From: Cladorrhinum sp. PSN259
Taxonomy: Eukaryota > Ascomycota > Sordariomycetes > Sordariales > Podosporaceae
Length of the DNA stretch: 64,000 nt
NCBI GenBank assembly: GCA_033725935.1
Contig: MU867066.1
Span: forward strand, 62,001-126,000
Reading direction: 5' to 3'
Every line of letters starts with the position of its first letter. Position 1 is the stretch's first letter. Shown here piece after piece: positions 1 to 11,295 of the stretch. The position numbers were made by a program, and so were the translations under genes. A model generated the notes under the pieces. It searched no databases. It was not told the origin of the DNA and saw only the letters and a program-made list of their open reading frames with translations.

Positions 1-80
1 TTGCAGCTGAGGCCAATGATGGCGATGGGCTCGGTGGCCCAGTCCGGGCTGCCGGTGCCGCTGCTGTCGGTGCTTCCCAT
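1..80 (-). CDS. Polyketide synthase, N-terminal fragment (cut by window edge)
   Basis: Only the first 26 codons are visible, starting from an ATG whose complement is at 78-80. The peptide is a Ser/Gly-rich leader followed by EPIAIIGLSC, the strand that opens the beta-ketoacyl synthase domain of fungal type I iterative polyketide synthases. Such enzymes build a polyketide from acetyl/malonyl units and usually anchor a secondary-metabolite cluster. The gene runs left out of the window, so domain order and the reducing or non-reducing class cannot be told. It is divergent from the FAD monooxygenase at 1602, a common arrangement in co-regulated clusters. A stand-alone condensing enzyme is possible but less likely. 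Confidence 0.8.
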   Translation of the reverse strand, partial: MGSTDSSGTGSPDWATEPIAIIGLSC

Positions 81-1601
81 GGTGTCTGGCGAGTGTTGAA
101 CTGGAGAAATGGAAAGGAGGAAGCTACTACAGTACTGTACAACGAGGTGGCCGAGTGGCCTGGAGAAGGTCCTGTAGTGCAGGGTGGTATACAGACTTTG
201 TCACAGGCGTGTCGTGCGTCTTTGAGTTAACAATCTTAGCCCAAGGCCGGAGAGTGATCTATCATGTCACTTGGTTCCTTTCTGAGTTTGAAGAATAACT
301 TGGGAGAACAGGCCCTTACGATATGCAAGGCTCGGCATTGGGCTTTCCTTTACCGGCTTGTGGGCGTAACGCGCCCCGATGACGTTTTATCAGGCATCTT
401 TGGAGTGGTTCACGGCTAACATGCGTCCATGTTCTTCATTCTTGGACGCGTGCAGATTCCGGCTGCCAGTCACAGACAGGCCACCCGGAAGACACCGCCT
501 TCGTCTGGGTGCCGTGGGCCCAAGTTCCATTGGCTTAGCACCAGGAAAGGCTCGAAAGTCCTATCTTTTCCGTCTAGAATACCTTCCGTTCTTCTCCTTG
601 GCCATGCATTGCAGCATCACGCCCGGGAACGACGCCGGAATCGTGGCGCATCCGCTTGCCTCCGGGTCCGCTCCGCTCCGCATTCCGCGTGGCCCGCTCC
701 GGACGGGAATACACACAAGGACTCGCGACGCGTGGAGGCTTCTAGAAACACCCAAAAGAAGCAAAAACTCGTGCGAAATGCTTCGGCTGAAACTCCGCGC
801 TGCACTCCGGTTTTTCCTGGTCAAAACTCCTAAAAATACTCCGCCGGGTAAGGGCTGTGGCGAGACAACCGCACTAGACTGTTTTCGTTGTCTGTGAGGT
901 GAGAGCTGAGCCGCAGCCGCGCATCCCGTGTTACGTCAGATCCGAGCTGCTGTCATGTCACTTTGCTAGTTCTGGGTGTTCTCCTCTAGTTGCGCTGTTG
1001 GGGTTCGTCTGTCAGTTGCTGAGAGCCTCCCGGAGGGCAAACGTGGGGGTTTGAGGAGTAGTCTACTCTTTTCGCATTGTTACACGGAGTACCACATTTG
1101 GTGGGACCCAACCCCGCTGGATGGGCGACAGATCGGTGCCGATCACTTCCGCGTGGGAATACTTGTCGGCGAAGTCGCTGTTTTGACCATGTGTGAGAGT
1201 GACACAGCTGTGGATTCTCTTGCCTCATATAACTGTTTCCTCATTTATTTCTACGGCATTGCCCTTTGTTACAACATTACACTCCTCCCATTGCCCCAGA
1301 ACCTTGCAATCATCCACGGAGTGACCCCGCAGTTGACCATACGAGGATATGACGGGTTCCTCCGAGATATTGCATGGCGCCACGCGTTAGCGCAACATTC
1401 TCCGGAATGGAGGGCTGCAGCCCGATCTCTGTGGTGCTCTTCATCCACGTAGAGTGACTGACCCGAGAGGATCACCTCCAGGAACATATATGCCACTTGG
1501 TGTCCACGTCCCGGTGCTGCCCGCATTTTTACCTCCATATCCCCGAAGCAAATGCTCTGACAATAAGAAATAAACATACAAATTCCTTGCACTAGACCAA
1601 G
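81..1601. promoter_or_regulatory. Shared upstream region of the divergent PKS and FAD monooxygenase
   Basis: About 1.5 kb separates the two divergent starts. Overlapping open frames exist on both strands, but none has a recognisable domain, so I treat the stretch as non-coding 5' sequence. It should carry both promoters. I found no motif I could assign to a named regulator. Confidence 0.5.
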
Positions 1602-3074
1602 ATGGGGTCAATCGCAGAGACACGGCCTATTTCACATGTCTGCGTCATCGGTGGCGGCCCGGTCGGCCTGATTTCCAGTATCCTCTTTCGCCGTCATGGC
1701 TTCCAGGTGACCGTGTTGGAGAAGAACCCCACACGCGAAGAGGTAGACACCGGCTTTCAACAGCCCCAGAGCATAGACATGGGCTCAGCATGTATGCTAA
1801 CCGAGTTCCCAGGTCGGCGCCGGCATCCAGCTCCACCCCAATGCCGTGCGCGTGCTACAGAACGTCGGCGTCTTCGAGCGCGTCCGCAAGACGGCCATAG
1901 TCCCGCCGCACCTGATCCTCAAGGCCTACAAGACCGGCGAGACGCTCTGGGACCAGGACTTCATCGCAGACACGAAGCGCTACGGCGCACCGCTCATCAC
2001 CCTGCAGCGCACGTCCCTGCAGGCATGCCTGCACGAGGAGGCGCTGGCCCAGGGCGTCGAGATCCGCCATGGCGTCGACGTCAAGCCGGCCGACGTGGAC
2101 CTGGAGAATGGTGTCCTCCGGCTGTCCTCCGGGGAAGTACTGCACGCTGACCTCTACGTCGGTGCCGATGGCGGACGTTCTGCTGTCCGCGAGGCTCTAA
2201 CTGGTCGCGCGCCGCAACCGGTACCACACGGCCGAGTTGTGATGCGCATTCTGATAGAAGAGAAGGAGATGCTGGCGCGGCCGAACTTGCGCCACTACGC
2301 CGAGGATGGTAACATGGTCGTCTGGCTGGGCCCAGACTGCCAAGTTGTTACTTATCTCCTGGACGGCACCTTCAACATCGCGTTCACGTGGCCGTGGTCC
2401 AAGAACCCGGCTGATGCGTTCATGAAGCCGCAGCCTGTTGACATTGATGCCTTCCGCGCCGGACTCGTCGGCTGGCACCCGGATCTGCTGGAGATGCTGA
2501 GCCTTACTTCGGGCGTGTTCCAGTGGATGTTGTTTGAGCCGACAATTGATGGTGATGAGGTGCCGTGGGTGGACCATAACTCCCGGTTCGTCTTGGCCGG
2601 CGACTCGGCGCATCAGTCCCTGCCATATCTGTAAGTTTGTTCCAGGATTAGGGCTATAGCTTAACGAGAGCAATTGCAACACACCGCACCACTCACTAAC
2701 ATGGTCCCCACCTCGCCAGTGGCCAGGGCCTAGCCATGGGCTGCGAGTCCGCCGCGCTCCTCGCTGCGCTCCTCGGCAAAGCCAAGACGAGCGACCAAGT
2801 GCGCGACGGGCTGGCCATCTACGAGCGCATGCGCAAAGAGCGCACGGGACTCATGGTCCGCGCGACGCTGCGCCAGGGCCGACTCACGCAGATGGCCGAC
2901 GGGCCGCTCCAAGAGGCCCGCGACCGCGAGCTGCGCGAGTCGCCGCTGCCTACGGCGGGATGTCCCAACATGATGAGCGACCCGTTCTTCCAGCGCTGGA
3001 TGTGGGGGTTTGATGCCGAGAAGGCGGCCGACGAGGCCTGTGAGAAGTACAGGCGCGGTTGCCAGAGTGCCTGA
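1602..3074 (+). CDS. FAD-dependent aromatic hydroxylase / monooxygenase (group A type)
   Basis: Three exons, 1602-1742, 1813-2630 and 2720-3074, give 437 residues. Both introns (70 and 89 bp) have a CTAAC branch point, and splicing restores continuous family sequence. The enzyme family uses FAD and NAD(P)H with O2 to hydroxylate or oxidatively dearomatise phenolic or polyketide substrates. Visible marks are the Rossmann GGGPVG at about residues 17-22, GADGGRS near 165-171, and the second FAD motif GDSAHQSLPYLGQG from about 310, whose Gly-Gln-Gly is split by intron 2. There is no signal peptide or membrane segment, so it is probably cytosolic. Divergent pairing with a PKS suggests it tailors the polyketide; salicylate-hydroxylase-like and azaphilone-type enzymes are relatives. 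The exact reaction is unknown. Confidence 0.88.
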
Positions 3075-4448
3075 GGGGTTCGTGCTGGTTCCTAGGCCGC
3101 GTGAGATGCTTGGCTAATTTGTTGATAAGATGTTGATTATTCTGCGTTACGTACTACCTGACCTGTTCGAATACATTTTGAGTTGGCCCAATGGTGACCG
3201 AGCTGTGTCTGTCTTCTTTGTTTCTGTGACTGCGCAAGCGTAACGCTCTTGATCAAAATTGAGTCGAGGTCTTATCTTCTTCCGTATGAAAATAGCGAGA
3301 GACGGTGTGTTCGACAAGGGGCTAAAACAACACGACAAAGAGCTCGACCCGGGGCATTTAGCATGTTCCAGGTTCTAGACTCCCCCTCCCACCAAACATG
3401 GCACTCAACTTGAGTCCAACCCTCTCAGAACCGTGAGCCCTCAGAGAATGGCCATGCTGTAAGACCACAGCCGATTCCAATGATTCGTGCCTTTTCTTTG
3501 TCTCCCGGTCAGCCTTCTACTTGCAATACGGTGTGTCGGAGAACAATATCTTTGTTAGTCCTGAAGACTCAGGCGGAACAAAGAACTACAAAAGTTGTCA
3601 CAATTGCGGTGTGAGACATTGTAACCAACGAATAGGTAAATCTACGTACATAATAAATACTGTTCCGAGAGATTTCTTATATTTTACCCCTCTCTATGAA
3701 CGAAGTTTCATCCTTCCTGCAAGCCTGCCCATCGCGTATATTCTAATCGTCTGTACGTCCCGAGAATTTATCTCTTGGTTTCAGCGGCAGAGAATGAATA
3801 AGTTTTCGCAAAAATTCAGCATGCTTGCGGCCTGTCTTAGAGAGTATCGCATATCAGAGGACGAGAACATCAACAGCCCAGCACAATGACTTGATATCCA
3901 AATGAAGTTTCTACACTCGGCCCTTCCTCCTCTTTGCCATCTCCGGCTTTGCGAATGAGATGTCTACCCGGCCAAGTCCCGGCGGGGCCTGTTTAGGTGC
4001 GGAGCACGCTCGGCATAGGACTAATGCTAGTCTATGTTAACTCTTAACATGTGCAGTACTATTAATTGTAATGTGATGTTATCTATTTATGCATTTGATC
4101 GGCTTAAGTCAAACTTATTTCCCAACGCGATTGTATCATTATGAAAGCCGAACATGTGGGCCTAATGTCCCGCGTAGGTAGAGAACTTCTAGTACATTTT
4201 CGGAGTAGATCGCCTAGTTTAATTACCGTCTCGCGTTAGAGTGAGCAAGTCGTAGTTTAACTGCCCATCCATGCACTTAAAATATTTTGCTTAATCCTAG
4301 CTCGCTTTACTATGTCGAGATAACTATCCAAAATCTTCGCGCGCGGCACTTTTCCGGTAGTCAGTCTTCCCTTATGTTTGCCATAAGAAGCCTCGTAAGA
4401 TAATAACGTTCTCTGGTTTTTATTGCAGCAGCAAGCGACCTTGTTTAT
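3075..4448. other. Intergenic, no gene seen
   Basis: Moderately AT-rich sequence between the monooxygenase and a decayed ankyrin gene. A 122-codon open frame at 3521-3889 has no recognisable domain and ordinary intergenic composition, so I do not call it. Nothing else can be supported. Confidence 0.5.
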
Positions 4449-6134
4449 CTAAAATAGCACATATTTATGTAGTAGCTTTAATACGGCCTGATCACCCCGT
4501 TCTCCGGCAAGTGATAATGCTGTTTGATCCCAGTCGTTCTTTACATTAATATCGGCACCCTTTTCGAGAAGTAGCTTTACCACGGCCTGATAAGCCCCCT
4601 CTGCGGCAAGTAATAATGGTGTTTGGCCCCGAATGTCCGTTGGCTCAATATTGGTACTCTTCTCGAGCAGTAGCTTTACTATAGCCTCGTGCCCATTTCT
4701 GACAGTGCATAGCAGTAGGCTGCTTATATATTTATCCTCTTTTATAAGCCTAAGCAGTAGCCGTACGACCGCCTCGTGTCCATTCCAAGTTGCCTAAAAC
4801 AGCGATGTCTCGCCTCTGATATCCCTTGCCCCAAGAACAGCGCCCTCTTCACGCAGTAGCCGCACAGTTGCATCATGCCCACTCAAGGCTGCCCATAGGA
4901 GTGGAGTCATGCCATAGATCTCATCTTTGACTTCGAGAGAGGCTTTATTCCCTAGCAGGAGTTGGACATCGGCCTCCTGTCCGTTCCGAGCCGCCCACAA
5001 GAGCGAGTCTCGGACCTGGTCCTTATCCGCCACCTTCAGGGGAACTCTGCTCATCTCGTCTTTCATCTTGTGTTGCCATGCTGCCATAACCACATCTTTG
5101 GTGATTCGAACCTAGTTTCCTCTTCGCTTCAGCACCAACTTCACTGCTTCTTGGTGGAACGACGATATAACATTAAAAAGTATGTCTTCCGTCATTTGTG
5201 CGTACTCTCCTCTTCTCTCGAGCATATCCGCAAGTTCATTATCCCCGAAATATCTGTATGCCGATGCTAGGCTGGCCTCGCAGCTTAGAGTGTCCGGATG
5301 GCCGAGCCCTTGGATTCGCAATCTCGTGTCTAACACTTGTTCAAATAACCTCACTGCTTCGCGTCTGCGGCCTGACTTCTTACATATTTGCGCAAGTGTC
5401 TCTGTAAGTCGCAACGTCTCCAGGGCTTCTCTTTCAGCCTCTGTTTCATGTGCTTCGATCGCTTCTAGAAGCCTATCCTCTGATTTGTCGTGTTCTTCAA
5501 AAATAAGATCTAGGGCCAGACAATTCGTTCGATGAAGCGGTTGCGGAGGCGTCGCAGCGCTGCGTGTAGATTTCCTGACAGGGAAGCTCTGGCTATCTAC
5601 CGAGATGAAATGGGGATGTTCCTGAGAGCCCCATGTACGACAAGGCTTCGTATAGGTGATCGTCACCTTGTAAGGGGTACTGGAAGAGCCGGCACTGCAA
5701 GGGGGCGTCTCGATTGTTGTTGTGAGTTGTGAGGTGCTAGGCTAAGCAGGCAAATGTAGCCGGAAGGAAGATGGCTGTACTCGTACGCTCCGGCGCTATT
5801 CGGATCGTGGCTCAGATCGTGTGCGCCGACCGCAGTTTGGATCGGTACATCTTCCTTCAATGCTCCAATGCAGTCCCTTAGCATGTTTAGGGAAGGTACT
5901 GAAAAGTTCGTGGGCAAGTCGGTTGCTAAGGGTACGATCGCCAGGTCTAAGTATTTTGCAAGTAGCTCCGGGATTTGCAATGCCTCGATCCTTGGGCGTG
6001 AAGCCCTCCGCAGTTTCCAGCCTAAGAAGTGCAGGACCTGCTCCAATCACAAGCGTTGCTAAAGGCGGCAAATCTAATAACGTAATGGCAGATGCGCTAA
6101 CTGAAATTTGACATTTGGCTATATTCTCCATCAA
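4449..6134 (-). pseudogene. Decayed TPR-ankyrin repeat gene with in-frame stops
   Basis: From about 5666 down to 4449 one minus-strand frame encodes a TPR-type region (for example ETLAQICKKSGRR and GHPDTLSCEASLASAYRYFG) followed by at least four ankyrin repeats, ending at TAG 4449-4451. The frame is broken by two TAG codons, at 5112-5114 and 4794-4796. Homologous sequence continues in the same frame after each: the repeat interrupted at 4796 resumes directly with NGHEAVVRLLL. The stops are compatible with TGG or CAG to TAG transitions, the kind that repeat-induced point mutation makes. Upstream (5666-6134) other frames look partly coding but I could not identify them. A short intron over one stop cannot be excluded. 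Similar proteins are often accessory signalling or STAND-related factors. Confidence 0.7.
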
Positions 6135-6635
6135 AGTTCGGCCAGAATATAAGCTTTGCTACACTTTCCACTAAAAGGATACGGAGTTTTTAATCGGCGC
6201 TCGTGTGACCGTGGTCTCGTTTCTGGCATACGTCAAACCCCACATCTCGTCATCCGTCTTACTTTTAAATGGCTGTCAGCGCGGCCAGACTGCCCAAGGG
6301 AGTATCTCGTAAATACCATATACGCCGTCAATGCCATTCCGATAAGCTCGCATAAAAAGCCGGTAACAAGCGCTATTCCGAAACCAGCAGCTGCTCTTCG
6401 TCGAAATAACCTCCGTGAATCGGAGGACGAGTCCGAGTGGAGTGGAGGGCAACATCCGCGAACAAGCGGGGTTCAGCGCCGGATAGCACACCATGCCCCA
6501 CTTGACTGTCGTAAACTGGTGTCGTCCAACGGCCCCGCCAGTCACTTTTTTCTATTGGCAACTTTTTTTGGGTTTTTGTTTTGCGACTGAGACGCCCAGG
6601 CGCTTTATTAGTTCTTTGGATACGGGTCGGCCATC
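6135..6635. other. Intergenic; 5' region of the MFS gene
   Basis: No supported gene. Short open frames on both strands lack any family signal. The stretch probably holds the promoter of the transporter starting at 6636. Confidence 0.45.
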
Positions 6636-8595
6636 ATGACACAGCCGGACGAGACAGCGCCTCTCCTTCCTAACGGTGTCAACGATCACTACAAGAGCGC
6701 CAGGGAATGGCCATGGCAGCGGATTGGCGTCGAGGCACGCATCCTGCTGGCGGGGTTCCTCGTAACGCTGTCATTTAGCTTCACCCAGGTTCCGTAGGTG
6801 GTCGCAACTCACAAGTGAATATCCCAGCGCGGAAAACTGACCGGAGAGGTAGCATTTTCTATGCCTTTTTCTTAATGGAGTGCGACGTTTACTACGAGAA
6901 CCACCCCCCGTTCGAGGGTCCCGGGGACCGGTGCAACCGCAACGAGATCGCGGCGGGGACGGCAACCAGCTTCGCCATCCTGGGCATGACCACATCGCTA
7001 TGTGGCACGCTGAACCTGTTCTTTTCCGGCTGGACCGTCAAGAAGTTCGGTCCTCGGTTCGCTATGATGCTCGTCACGCTGGTCCCAGCCATCCGTGTCG
7101 CTACCCAGGTCCTCGGTGTTATGGCCGGCGGCCAGGCCGGCATTAACATCTTCCAGTGCACGCAGCTCATCACTGTCGTTGGCGGCCCGGCTGGGTATAT
7201 CTTGGTGATAAACATCATTGCCGGCGAGCTTGTCGAGCCGGTCCGCCGCACCGCTGTGTTTGGCATGCTCCAGGGGTCCATCATGCTGGGTCAGGGGGTC
7301 GGCTATCTCAGTGCGTTCCCATCCGTTCTTTTCATTAAAACTTTTCTGATTGGTGAACAGCTGGTGGTATGATCGGTGATGCGTGGGGTATCCGGCGTCC
7401 ATTCGAAGTGGCATTTTGCTCGTTCCTAATCTCGGCTCTGTATACACGCTTGACCCTTCCGTATATCTCGCCCGAGTCCATGGCCAACGGCAAAAAGCCA
7501 GCGGTGAAGGGCATTTCCGCATTCTTTGCGCCGCTCAAAGTGCTCGCTCCTCAAAAGATCATCCTTGCGAGTGGGAAACGGGCCAAGCATCTAGGGGTCC
7601 TGTTCCTCTGCCTTGGTGTCTTCTTGGGCGTGGTAAGTATTTCGCTGATTTCTGATGTTTGCTCCCCCTTTCTTGACCCTTATAACTCTCATTTGTTCTC
7701 AACTGACCATCAGATCGCTACCGTATATGTCCCTCTGTTAATTCAAATGTACGCCACCGCCGTATTCCGCTTCCATCAGGGTGATAATGGCTTCCTTATG
7801 TCAGGCTGGGCCTGTATGAGAGCCTTGTTCCTCCTTTTCCTGTTCCCGAAGATCATTGAAAGCGGTCGAAAATGGTACTCCAGACGGCACCCTGCTCCTC
7901 CAACACTGCAAACCTCAGTCGATAGGGTCGGGATAGAACCACACTTGCCTACCAATCCGGAGGAGATGGAAGCGCCCGTGGGATCATTCGCCGACGACGA
8001 GCCAGTCTTGGCCGTGCCGGTCAAGGCGGACGAAGGGACGAGATTCGACTTGTTCTTCCTGCGGTGGAGCCTAGTGGTTGATGGGCTTTTGACGATGCTG
8101 TCGGCGATGGCCACGAAAAAATGGCATGTGTTTCTAGGTGCGTCCGTCAAGTTCGATGTGTGCTAAGGAATGAAGCGGTTAGCTCTGACAGTTGCAGCTG
8201 CGTTTCTCCTACCGTTCGCATCTGGAAGCGCCCCCGCAGCAAAAGGTGTCATGACAGATATGTGCGCCCCGTCGGACCGAGCAGATGCTCTCAACGCGCT
8301 GACGCTGGTGGAAAACATCGGGGGCCTGTTAACCCAGGGCCTCTTTGGCTTTGTTTTCTCTGCTCTGGCTGAGATCGGCAAACCATATCTAACATTCTTC
8401 TGCAATGCTGTAAGTTCCCTTTTCTCTGCGACTTCCCAGACCGACCTGCATGCAAAACTGACCTCATGCTAGGCATTTGCTTTCTTAGCAGCGGGTGTGT
8501 TAGTGTCTTCGCGCTTCCCGCCTGATGGTAGTCGGTTGGCCGATGACTCGAACGGTGAAGAAGAAGAAAGTGCCGAAGATGGAGCGCAGCGATAA
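6636..8595 (+). CDS. Major facilitator superfamily transporter
   Basis: Six exons, 6636-6793, 6853-7310, 7361-7632, 7714-8137, 8198-8409 and 8473-8595, give 548 residues. The five introns are 50-81 bp and keep frame throughout. The chain has about 12 hydrophobic segments with a long hydrophilic loop in the middle (near residues 330-390). Family-typical stretches include LMECDVYY after TM1 and NRNEIAAGTA. An acidic tail follows the last helix. It should sit in the plasma membrane and export or import small molecules by proton coupling. Position near a PKS and an FAD monooxygenase suggests product efflux or self-protection. The substrate cannot be read from sequence. The first acceptor (after GGTAG at 6852) was chosen because it restores the first helix. 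Confidence 0.85.
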
Positions 8596-9458
8596 CAAAA
8601 AACCTCGCATCACATTTGCGGGCCACACGGCTAAAGAGGGTGTATACAGATCAGATGCGCAGGATACCTGCTTTGAATAAGGGAAGTCTTATCGGGTACC
8701 TGACGAACAGAAGCCTGAGGCAGCCCTTACGAACGGCAGGCGGTCACTGCTCCTTGGTGAAACCGTCGTCCTTATAGCCATTGACCATTAGGTGTGGTAG
8801 TGGGGTGGTATCACGTTTGTCATTGGCTGTATGCGACTCCGTCCTCAACATGCTTCTGTCACATCCTCTTGCATCCGCCACGAAACTAAAATTCTCCTCG
8901 ACCTGACGGACTGGACAAGTGCAACCCGTGGAGAAGAGCGATTGACGTGCGGACCGCTAACCGTATTAATACCTGACCAGTATATCCTTCCTCAAGTGCA
9001 TTATATCTCTTTATAAATGTATTATAGTTAGTGCAGAGTAGTAAAAGCTGTGACGATGTTTAATTTTTATTACAGTGAGTGACTACGACTAAGCATAAGG
9101 CGCATAACGTGAGCTTTTAGTATTAATGATATAGTAACCCTTGTAATTATCTCTATTAAAACACGAATTTTATTAAGGACTTATAAAACAGTATGTTAGT
9201 AGCTATTGTAAAGAGATGTGGCCACGGTTTGTACCCTAAACGGAAACGCGGAGGGGCTAGCTTGGTTATATTCACGGGTACCCATGAACGTATTAGCTTC
9301 CTAATTTAGGCAGCGATTAGTCTAGAAATTCCCGTCGGGGAATTTCAAAAAGGGCCTCTCCCAAAAGACGGTGTGGTTCCAGAAAAAGTTCAACACTATA
9401 GCGCTTTTAACTTCCAGCTCATAATTCGCCACATATTAAGTGTTGCTTCGCTTTTGTT
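8596..9458. other. AT-rich intergenic stretch
   Basis: No gene seen. Base composition turns AT-rich from about 8980 to 9240, with many TA steps, as in RIP-mutated fungal repeats. No intact repeat can be defined. Confidence 0.45.
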
Positions 9459-10523
9459 ATGGCTCTCCTCACCCACCTCCCCGTTGAGCTTGTCGAAGAA
9501 ATCGTCGCAGGCCTCTGCATCGCGTGCACGCCAATCGAGACGCGATGTTGCTACAACTCCAACTGCTACTGCGCCGAGATGGGCCCGGCTGACCTCGCGC
9601 GCATCTCGGCCCTCGCCTCGCTCTGCTTGACGTCGCGTCACCTTAACAACATCGCCACACGGCATCTCTACCACCACGTCCACGGCCAACAGTGGTGGCT
9701 TCTTGCCCGCACACTCCTTAGCCGGAAAGACCTCGCCCAGCTTATTAGGAGCATGCGCATCGGCTTCGGCAGGGGCGTAAACGAAGCTGACTGCCCTCCC
9801 CAGGTGGTAGCCTATTACAACTCCCAACGCAAAATCTATCTAGACGCACTCCCCGAAAACTACCGTAATGAAGCCATTTACCACCTGGGTAATGGCAAGC
9901 TGTACGCAGGTGACGGCAACATCCAAATTGACATTCTATCCAGCCTGTGCCCGAACCTGGAAACTCTGGAAGCCATCATTAGTTACTTCGAGGTCTTCCG
10001 CTTCTGCGCTCCCCACTCTATGCCGCATCTTCGCAGCGTAGTTCTCAGCCACAGCGACACCGAGCTTGGGATCGACTTGGGAAACGTGGCGCTCCTCTTC
10101 CGCGCCGCGCCTAACATTACCCATGCGCTCTTCTACATGGTCAACTCGTGCGGCAAGCTAGACGCGACCCTTCCCAAACTAACTAGCCTCGACTTCCAAA
10201 GCAGCACCTTCGACGGCCCCTCGCTGGTCGAAATTCTTTCTACCTGCCCAAATCTAGAAACATTCCGGTATGAGATGGGCGGGGCTATTGTGGGGCACGA
10301 GCAGTTCACTATCCAAGAAGCCCAGGACGTGTTTCTCGCCCACGCAGTCAACCTAGAATGGCTGTGCTTAGAGGCCGGCGATAATTACAACTGGGAGGAT
10401 GAATGGGATGCGGCGGAGGCGAGCGAGATGGGGGAGCTGTTGGCGGAGCGTGGGGTCCGGTTTGAGTTTAAGCCATGCGATTGGGAACACCAGGTTGACA
10501 CATCTCGCCCTTTCGCGCCATGA
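9459..10523 (+). CDS. F-box protein with LRR-like C-terminal part
   Basis: Single-exon gene of 354 residues. The N-terminus reads LTHLPVELVEEIV and, after a Cys-rich insertion (about residues 22-40), LCLTSRHLNNIATRHLYHHV, the pattern of a fungal F-box. The rest contains spaced CPNLETL-type segments (LCPNLETL, TCPNLETF), as in irregular leucine-rich repeats. Such proteins link a substrate to the SKP1-CUL1 ubiquitin ligase. The target is unknown. Fungal genomes carry many fast-evolving F-box genes of this kind. The CCYNSNCYC insertion inside the F-box is unusual. Nothing ties it functionally to the neighbouring transporter. Confidence 0.8.
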   Translation: MALLTHLPVELVEEIVAGLCIACTPIETRCCYNSNCYCAEMGPADLARISALASLCLTSRHLNNIATRHLYHHVHGQQWWLLARTLLSRKDLAQLIRSMRIGFGRGVNEADCPPQVVAYYNSQRKIYLDALPENYRNEAIYHLGNGKLYAGDGNIQIDILSSLCPNLETLEAIISYFEVFRFCAPHSMPHLRSVVLSHSDTELGIDLGNVALLFRAAPNITHALFYMVNSCGKLDATLPKLTSLDFQSSTFDGPSLVEILSTCPNLETFRYEMGGAIVGHEQFTIQEAQDVFLAHAVNLEWLCLEAGDNYNWEDEWDAAEASEMGELLAERGVRFEFKPCDWEHQVDTSRPFAP

Positions 10524-11295
10524 TAAGGCGGGGTGGCTTCCATGAACCTATTTATATTTTATTAGTTTAACGTGTGTGTTCAGCGAGCGCCGCACTATTT
10601 TCCCTATATATAACCCTAAATATCTTAACGTGCTAACTTTGCCAAAATTGCACTTATATTTTAAAGAAAAGGCTCATAAAATAGTAGTTACTATTTAATA
10701 ATACTTTATGTTCAAGAATAATATATTAAAATATAGAAGAATGTTAAAGGAGGAAGTACGTTATAGGGACTGTAAGCTAAGAAGTATTGCTTGCAGCAAA
10801 GCATAGACTACATGGTCGCTTAAACTATGCAGTCACGTGCCTACACTCACATAACTACCCCTATAGGCATAAGGCCCCTATCTGTTATTTAATACATCAT
10901 TATCTACATATATTCCGACCCGGTATTATATAATATCCCTAAAACTCAGCTCGGGTTAATGCAATGCTGAGTGTGATTCAGCGTCTGCTCAGGTTTTAAG
11001 CTTAACACGGATTTAGCAAAAAAAAAAAAAAAAAAAAAAAAAAGGTTGTCAGGGGTAACTATAAAAGTAGTTACTATTGAGCTCGGACTTTGCACCCGAC
11101 GGCTTAAACGCCGAGCAGATCTTTAGCTTCCCCTCCTGACCCCTGTCTAGTGCTTACCCTGACGTGCGTGGAAAATGGTGTTTTATATACAGATCCGTAC
11201 GGCGCCTCTTCTATCGATTCCTACATAATTCTTCCCTGGTCGTAAATCATTAATAAAGCTAGACCGCTACAGCGAAACTAAGATCCTCGCAAACC
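10524..11295. other. AT-rich intergenic region with poly-A tract
   Basis: No gene seen. The stretch is strongly AT-rich (notably 10540-10760) and contains a 26-base A run at 11018-11043. It looks like eroded repeat sequence; no ends or coding remnants could be defined. Confidence 0.5.
11018..11043. repeat. Poly-A homopolymer, 26 bases
   Basis: An uninterrupted run of 26 A. It could be the tail of a retroposed element or a simple homopolymer. No LINE- or SINE-like body is evident on either side. Confidence 0.9.

Noticed and set aside
379..897. 172-codon open frame upstream of the FAD monooxygenase
   Set aside because: Frames are open on both strands here, there is no domain or splice support, and the place suits a divergent promoter.
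5098..5112. Perfect-looking B-box GGTTCGAATC on the minus strand
   Set aside because: It lies inside decayed TPR-ankyrin coding sequence with no A-box or cloverleaf around it.
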